From: Nostoc sp. NIES-4103
GTDB taxonomy: Bacteria; Cyanobacteriota; Cyanobacteriia; Cyanobacteriales; Nostocaceae
Direction: 5' to 3'
DNA: 64,000 nt
Assembly: GCF_002368335.1 (NCBI RefSeq)
Contig: NZ_AP018288.1
Location: 7,212,371 to 7,276,370 of the forward strand
In this document: positions 59,982 through 64,000 of the stretch, piece after piece
Numbering within the stretch: position 1 is the first letter of the stretch
Layout: every line of letters starts with the position of its first letter
Position numbers and translations under genes: made by a program
The notes under the pieces: model-generated
Seen by the model: the letters and a program-made list of their open reading frames with translations, nothing else
What the model was told of the DNA's origin: nothing
The model's database searches: none

Positions 59982-60527
59982 ATGGTATCTGAACTAATCA
60001 AGAAGAAATTGACAGTTTTTTTCCGAGGCTTAGATATCGATAAAAACGGATTTGTAGAACCAGAAGACTTTGATCAGATTACTGCTAATTTTGCGCGGAT
60101 ACGTGGTTGGGAACCTGGTTCATCTGATTATGAAAATCTGTATAATCAGGTAATCTCTATATGGGAAAATTACTGGATTAATGCCGATATTAATCAAGAC
60201 AACAAAGTTGCATTCGATGAATACATTGAAACTTGCAATCAGCAATTTGTTGCAGATAATGATTCTTCAGCAGCAGCTTGGCAAGAACCAATGGCGGCTT
60301 TGTTTGACGTAATCGACATCAATGCTGATGGGCAAATTGCTTTAGAAGAATACAAGCAGTTGCTCACGGCATTTGGTTTTAACGCCAGTGGGTACGAAGA
60401 AATTTTTCAAAAACTCGATACCAACGGTGACGGTTATATTTCCAAACAAGAGTATTTGCAGCTGTTAAAAGAATTCTGTGGTGAGAACCCAGAAGCCACT
60501 GGAAACTTGTTTTTTGGTTATTACTGA
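59982..60527 (+). CDS. Four-EF-hand calcium-binding protein, copy C
   Basis: 181 residues, tandem duplicate of 59252-59797, with the last third almost identical at the DNA level (GGTACGAAGAAATTTTTCAA onward). Loops: DIDKNGFVEPED, DINQDNKVAFDE, DINADGQIALEE and DTNGDGYISKQE. Loop 3 is closer to the canonical form (Gly at position 6) than in copy B. An AAGGGTG lies about 9 bp before the ATG. As with its paralogues there is no signal peptide. The duplication unit includes about 130 bp upstream and the TTGGTGAGAGTTTTTTTAG sequence after the stop. Confidence 0.93.
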   Translation: MVSELIKKKLTVFFRGLDIDKNGFVEPEDFDQITANFARIRGWEPGSSDYENLYNQVISIWENYWINADINQDNKVAFDEYIETCNQQFVADNDSSAAAWQEPMAALFDVIDINADGQIALEEYKQLLTAFGFNASGYEEIFQKLDTNGDGYISKQEYLQLLKEFCGENPEATGNLFFGYY

Positions 60528-60596
60528 TATTGGTGAGAGTTTTTTTAGATAGCTGTAGAGATGTTCTGACACAACGTCTTTACTCAATTACCAAAC

Positions 60597-60632
60597 AAAA
60601 AACCGGATAACTATAAAGTTACCCGGTTTACG
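60597..60632. terminator. Bidirectional terminator between EF-hand C and fbaA
   Basis: AAACCGGATAACT and AGTTACCCGGTTT form an imperfect stem around ATAA, bounded by AAAAAA on the left and TTT on the right. It separates convergent genes. Confidence 0.65.
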
Positions 60633-60704
60633 TATATCAATATTAAAACTCTCAGTCATGGAGGAGCATAGCAACGCTTTGCCCCTACTCATGTTCTGAC
60701 AGAA

Positions 60705-61787
60705 TTAAACTTTAGCAGCTGCTTTAGCAACAACAGCATTCAATTCGCCACTGGCATACTTAGCAGCAAAATCATCAATAGAAATTTGCTTAATCTTGCT
60801 AGCATTGCCAGCGGTACCAAATTGCTGATAGCGCTCAACACAAACCTTCTGCATATACTTAATAGAAGGCTTGAGGAAGTGACGGGGGTCAAATTCCTTG
60901 GGAGCTTTTGCTAAAGCTTCACGCACAGCAGCAGTGATTGCTAGGCGGTTGTCGGTGTCAATGTTGACCTTACGTACACCGCTCTTGATGCCTTTTTGGA
61001 TTTCTTCTACAGGTACACCGTAGGTTTCAGGAATTGCACCACCATATTCGTTAATGAGGGCAATTAAATCTTCTGGTACAGAAGAGGAACCATGCATTAC
61101 CAAGTGGGTGTTTGGCAGACGGCGGTGAATTTCTTCAATACGGCTGATTGCCAAAATTTCGCCAGTTGGTTTGCGGGTAAACTTGTAAGCACCGTGGCTT
61201 GTGCCAATAGCAACAGCCAAAGCATCTACTTGGGTTTGCTCTACAAAGTCAACCGCTTGGTCGGGGTCAGTCAGCAGTTGAGAGTGGTCGAGTGTACCCT
61301 CAAAACCATGACCATCTTCAGCTTCACCAGCACCAGTTTCTAAAGAACCCAAACAACCGAGTTCACCTTCAACGCTGACACCCAAAGAATGAGCTACTTT
61401 CACTACTTCACGGGTAACATTGACGTTGTACTCGTAGCTAGCAGGGGTCTTAGCATCAGCTTCCAGTGAACCATCCATCATGACGCTGGTAAAGCCATTT
61501 TTAATTGCTGAGTAGCAAGTAGAAGGTGCATTACCATGATCTTGGTGCATGGCAATGGGAATCTGAGGATAGGTTTCTGCTGCTGCCAAAATCAGGTGGC
61601 GGAGGAAGTTTTCTCCAGCATAAGCACGAGCGCCACGAGAAGCTTGCAAAATTACGGGGCTATCTGTATCTACAGCAGCCTTCAGAATCGCCTGAATCTG
61701 TTCCAAATTGTTAACGTTGAAAGCTGGGATGCCGTAACCGTTTTCAGCCGCGTGATCCAGCAGCAGCCGCAATGGTACAAGCGCCAT
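60705..61787 (-). CDS. fbaA: Class II fructose-1,6-bisphosphate aldolase (Calvin cycle type)
   Basis: 360 residues with a strong GGAGGA 6 bp before the ATG at 61785-61787. The metal and catalytic residues are in place: AMHQDHG with Asp83 and His84, VEGELGCLGSLETG, IGTSHGAYKF, VMHGSSSVPE and RKVNIDTDNRLA. It matches the long CbbA/FbaA subgroup of cyanobacteria that cleaves or forms both fructose-1,6- and sedoheptulose-1,7-bisphosphate in glycolysis and the Calvin cycle. It is likely highly expressed, as suggested by the ideal ribosome binding site. It is monocistronic, convergent with the EF-hand gene cluster. Confidence 0.97.
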   Translation of the reverse strand: MALVPLRLLLDHAAENGYGIPAFNVNNLEQIQAILKAAVDTDSPVILQASRGARAYAGENFLRHLILAAAETYPQIPIAMHQDHGNAPSTCYSAIKNGFTSVMMDGSLEADAKTPASYEYNVNVTREVVKVAHSLGVSVEGELGCLGSLETGAGEAEDGHGFEGTLDHSQLLTDPDQAVDFVEQTQVDALAVAIGTSHGAYKFTRKPTGEILAISRIEEIHRRLPNTHLVMHGSSSVPEDLIALINEYGGAIPETYGVPVEEIQKGIKSGVRKVNIDTDNRLAITAAVREALAKAPKEFDPRHFLKPSIKYMQKVCVERYQQFGTAGNASKIKQISIDDFAAKYASGELNAVVAKAAAKV

Positions 61788-62067
61788 AGATAGTCCTCCT
61801 AATATGGTTGTCAGCTAGTCGGTGTGAGAGAAGCGTAATAATTACGCTAAATCTTAAGAGTTTTTTCAACTTATAGGAAATTATAACTAGAGTTGTGTGC
61901 TTATGTTGAAAAAGTTTACGACTTTATTAATATAAATATGCTTTAGAGTTGCTTTATACTACTGTACAATGAGCTACCCTATGTTTAGTCGCTCTGGTAG
62001 CTATGAATGCCAAATAATTAAAGCGATCGCACCCCACGCTCCGAAATTTGATTAATAAGCGATCGCC

Positions 62068-62736
62068 TCACACAAAAGGCGCTAATCTTTGAACAAATGC
62101 TGCATGTTCGGGAGACTGTACGCCTGCTTGTAAAACAGTCAATACGCGCTGCATATTACCTGCTAATAAATCTGCCACCGCCAACCACAAACCAGGAAAA
62201 ACCTGACTTTGCAAAATTCCCTCAGTATTAGGCACTAATTCCATATACTCACCCTGTTCTAGATAGAACCACGTCAATTTCTGGTCGAGGACTTGCCAAA
62301 CAATATATTCTTTAACTCCATTGCGGCGATAAGCTTGTTTTTTGGCATGGAGGTCCATGGCGACGCTGCTAGCGGCAATTTCTACAATTAACTCTGGTGC
62401 GCCTTCGATGTAATCATCTTCACTCAGCCTTGCTTGACCACCTGCTTCTGGTGCAATGATTAAAATTGCATCTGGTTGAGGTTCATTATCCAGGTCTAAC
62501 CTTACAGTGGGTTCAACTCCCAACGCCACACCGGGAGTTACAGCTTCGTAAGTTCCGAGCCATCCCACAATCCTACCATGCGGCTGACCATGACTTCTAA
62601 AACGCAGAGCAGCAGGCATGTAGACAATTCCTTCAATCAATTCGGCTTTTTTCAAGTTAGGCATGGCGTTGTAGCGTCGCTCAAATTCATAGCGGTTGAG
62701 TTTGTCGCCATTTGCTAGAGGGGGTGTTTTCACCAT
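62068..62736 (-). CDS. Uma2-family (DUF820) PD-(D/E)XK-like endonuclease protein
   Basis: 222 residues, the family being highly expanded in cyanobacteria. Visible motifs: LNRYEFERRYNAMPNLKKAELIEGIVYMP, VRLDLDNEPQPDAILII, GAPELIVEIAASSVAMDLHAKKQAYRRNGVKEYIVWQ. These carry the Asp, Glu-x-Ala and Lys of the PD-(D/E)XK fold. The biological role of Uma2 proteins is unknown; a link to mobile DNA has been suggested because of the nuclease fold. The C-terminal 40 residues (GNMQRVLTVLQAG and EHAAFVQRL) are the usual helical tail. It is divergent from hicA by about 78 bp. Confidence 0.92.
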   Translation of the reverse strand: MVKTPPLANGDKLNRYEFERRYNAMPNLKKAELIEGIVYMPAALRFRSHGQPHGRIVGWLGTYEAVTPGVALGVEPTVRLDLDNEPQPDAILIIAPEAGGQARLSEDDYIEGAPELIVEIAASSVAMDLHAKKQAYRRNGVKEYIVWQVLDQKLTWFYLEQGEYMELVPNTEGILQSQVFPGLWLAVADLLAGNMQRVLTVLQAGVQSPEHAAFVQRLAPFV

Positions 62737-62814
62737 AACGATGGTACTTGGGATTGCTATATGCTTTTAAAAACTCAGCGAAAAGAAGTTTATAAGCTGA
62801 TTATCATAAATATT

Positions 62815-63051
62815 ATGACTAAAAGAGAAAAGCTATGGCAAAAAGCTAAGAGCAGCCCAGACAATCTGACTTTTGATGAATTTGAAACTCTTCTAAGCCA
62901 GAATGGATGGCAATTTAGCCGTCAAAAAGGAAGTCATCGCTTATGGTATTCACCCAAGGGTCAACCTTTACCAATTCAGCCCCGCAAAGATGGAAAAGCA
63001 AAACTCTATCAAATTCAGCAGTTTTTTGAATATCAAGAGGTAGAAGAGTAA
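62815..63051 (+). CDS. hicA: HicA-type mRNA interferase toxin
   Basis: 78 residues from the ATG at 62815 (MTKREKLWQKAKSS); an ATG at 62761 would add 18 residues of unlikely sequence. The dsRBD-like HicA fold is shown by NLTFDEFETLLSQNGWQFSRQ and the catalytic-His motif KGSHRLWYSP, followed by QPLPIQPRKDGKAKLYQI. HicA toxins cleave mRNA. The stop TAA overlaps the hicB ATG by one base, the tight toxin-first arrangement typical of hicAB, so antitoxin synthesis is coupled. Confidence 0.92.
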   Translation: MTKREKLWQKAKSSPDNLTFDEFETLLSQNGWQFSRQKGSHRLWYSPKGQPLPIQPRKDGKAKLYQIQQFFEYQEVEE

Positions 63052-63284
63052 TGTCTGTAAGTAAATATGATTTTAATGGTTTTACGATTAGTTTATATGT
63101 TGATGAACAAGGAGATTGGTTAGCACATTTTCGAGAAATGCCTAATATATCAGCTTTTGGTGATACTCCTCAACAAGCTTTAGAGGAATTAAAAACGGCT
63201 TGGGAATTGGTTAAAGAAGATTATCAACAAAAGGGGAAAGATATTCCTGTTGCACCAGTGCGGAATAAATTATCTTCCTTATAG
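63051..63284 (+). CDS. hicB: HicB-type antitoxin
   Basis: 77 residues. The N-terminal partial RNase H fold is seen in FTISLYVDEQGDWLAHFREMPNISAFGDTPQQALEELKTAWELVKED. There is no obvious C-terminal DNA-binding helix-turn-helix or ribbon beyond KGKDIPVAPVRNKLSSL, so autoregulation may be weak or act through the complex. Its stop codon TAG (63282-63284) overlaps the ATAG target duplication of the MITE that begins at the next base, so the original C-terminus may have been different. Confidence 0.92.
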   Translation: MSVSKYDFNGFTISLYVDEQGDWLAHFREMPNISAFGDTPQQALEELKTAWELVKEDYQQKGKDIPVAPVRNKLSSL

Positions 63285-63391
63285 TGGCGTGTCAAGCTTA
63301 AAATAGTGCATTAAAGAACCGCACCAGGCACAGAGAACACAGAGATATTAGAGGAAATCTATTGCATCATTATTTTAGCTTTGACAAGCCA
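63285..63391. mobile_element. MITE with imperfect 28-bp TIRs and ATAG flanks, at the hicB stop
   Basis: The left end TGGCGTGTCAAGCTTAAAAT and the reverse complement of the right end TGGCTTGTCAAAGCTAAAAT match over most positions. ATAG flanks both ends (63281-63284 and 63392-63395). The 107-bp element has no coding capacity. Confidence 0.8.
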
Positions 63392-63484
63392 ATAGAGCGA
63401 TCGCCTCCTCAAGCTTCCCATTTACAAAAATACTCGCCTCTGACTTCATTTTTACAGCATCAGCGATCATCTTTGATTATTTTA

Positions 63485-63556
63485 TGGGTCGCCCGGGATT
63501 CGAACCCGGAACTAATCGGTTAAAAGCCGAGTACTCTACCGTTGAGTTAGCGACCC
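63485..63556 (-). tRNA. trnK: tRNA-Lys (anticodon TTT)
   Basis: On the minus strand the sequence folds as a standard cloverleaf: 7-bp acceptor GGGTCGC/GCGACCC, D-arm around ACTCAACGGTAGAGT, anticodon arm CTCGG-CTTTTAA-CCGAT with anticodon TTT, and T-arm CCGGG-TTCGAAT-CCCGG. It is 72 nt including the discriminator A. CCA is not encoded. Confidence 0.97.
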
Positions 63557-63617
63557 TTTTGTTTTCCTTGGCAACTTTGCCATTATAGCACAAACACTTG
63601 TAGTTTTGTAAAGGGGT

Positions 63618-64000
63618 TTAGAAAAAATTTCCCGTTAACCTTACAGATGTCGTGTAGCTAGCTCCTGATTCTAACACAGTTAGATGTTCATCTGTGTTTA
63701 AAGAGTTGCGGGGGGCGCTCCAAGGTTCCAAGCAGTAGAAGTCTTTGCCTTTGAGTGTCCAAAACACCAAAATGGGATAATCATCGCCGTAGTCTAGAGT
63801 CAGCTTGAACTTGCAGCTGTTGTCTATGACAGTAGCAGATTTACTGCTTAGCTGCCTAAAGGCAACATCAATTTCATCCAGATTAAAGTCAAAATTACCG
63901 TTAAAAGGATAAATTTCCTTGGTTCTCTGGTCTTGGTATTCCTGGGAAGGAATTTCAAACTCTAGCTGAGTTTTATCACTTGTCACAAAGTAGGGATGAA
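63618..64000 (-). CDS. Aldose 1-epimerase-like protein, 5' part missing (window edge)
   Basis: The frame stays open to base 64000, giving at least 127 residues of the C-terminal half. The first visible residues HPYFVTSDKTQLEFEIP carry the HPYF motif typical of galactose mutarotase-like enzymes, and the end WTLKGKDFYCLEPWSAPRNSLNT then ESGASYTTSVRLT includes the conserved CLEPW segment. Mutarotase-like proteins interconvert sugar anomers. The frame does not begin at the internal GTG at 63984-63986, because upstream codons continue the family motif. The start is outside the window. It runs in the same direction as the tRNA-Lys just downstream. Confidence 0.87.
   Translation of the reverse strand, partial: HPYFVTSDKTQLEFEIPSQEYQDQRTKEIYPFNGNFDFNLDEIDVAFRQLSSKSATVIDNSCKFKLTLDYGDDYPILVFWTLKGKDFYCLEPWSAPRNSLNTDEHLTVLESGASYTTSVRLTGNFF

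Overview
The window comes from a filamentous, heterocyst-forming cyanobacterium (Nostocales, Nostoc/Calothrix/Tolypothrix-like). The evidence is the very frequent HIP1 octamer GCGATCGC, long arrays of 7-bp STRR-type repeats (GGGAATT, GGGACTG, AGTTAGG, TTGTCAG, TAGTCAA), a kaiABC cluster with a shortened kaiA, a cmpABCD bicarbonate-transport operon, a TolC homologue of the HgdD (heterocyst glycolipid export) type and a Calvin-cycle class II aldolase. As I recall, hgdD-kaiCBA and cmpABCD also lie close together in Nostoc sp. PCC 7120.

Layout. 1-5.2 kb: a DUF3124 lipoprotein cut by the window edge, a photosystem II S4-domain protein, two small conserved proteins and the TolC/HgdD protein. 5.3-12.2 kb: kaiC, kaiB and kaiA on the minus strand, with a divergent hybrid histidine kinase that carries CBS-like, PAS-like and three degenerate receiver regions. 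12.3-19.3 kb: a GT39-type membrane glycosyltransferase, a lipoprotein, Ycf20, glycerate kinase, a ModA-like binding protein and a PEP-CTERM protein. 19.4-31.1 kb: a CARDB-subtilase, a GGDEF response regulator directly behind a 2057-aa CHASE-LOV-multi-PAS-GAF hybrid kinase, and SelO. 32.1-37.6 kb: cmpABCD. 38-48.2 kb: an FkbM methyltransferase with 51-bp coding repeats, an internally deleted IS, a lipid kinase, ExoD, a small secreted protein, a WD40 protein, a TPR protein and a secreted emfourin-like protein. 48.7-53.5 kb: a DhaM-HPr-EI fusion, a phosphodiester glycosidase-like protein and a DsbA-like protein. 60.7-64 kb: class II aldolase, a Uma2 protein, hicAB, tRNA-Lys and an aldose-epimerase-like gene cut by the right edge.

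The most unusual stretch is 53.6-60.5 kb. It holds two diverged copies of a cassette. In each, a tiny secreted protein with a six-cysteine peritrophin-A/CBM14-like (chitin-binding type 2) pattern is divergent from a four-EF-hand sarcoplasmic-calcium-binding-like protein, with a homologous long intergenic region between them. Copy B also has a seven-blade SBBP-repeat secreted protein and a second EF-hand gene. All three EF-hand genes carry a TACCA-N6-TGGTA dyad exactly 48 nt before the start codon. A secreted glycan-binding module, a secreted propeller and co-duplicated calcium-binding proteins suggest an uncharacterised surface or interaction system. That function is inference.

A second theme is small repeats shaping genes. 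STRR arrays are inserted in frame in the glycosyltransferase and twice in the LOV kinase. A palindromic repeat encodes a linker in the DhaM-HPr-EI fusion. Several MITE-like elements with terminal inverted repeats and clean target duplications lie exactly at gene ends, where their ends supply or overlap stop codons.
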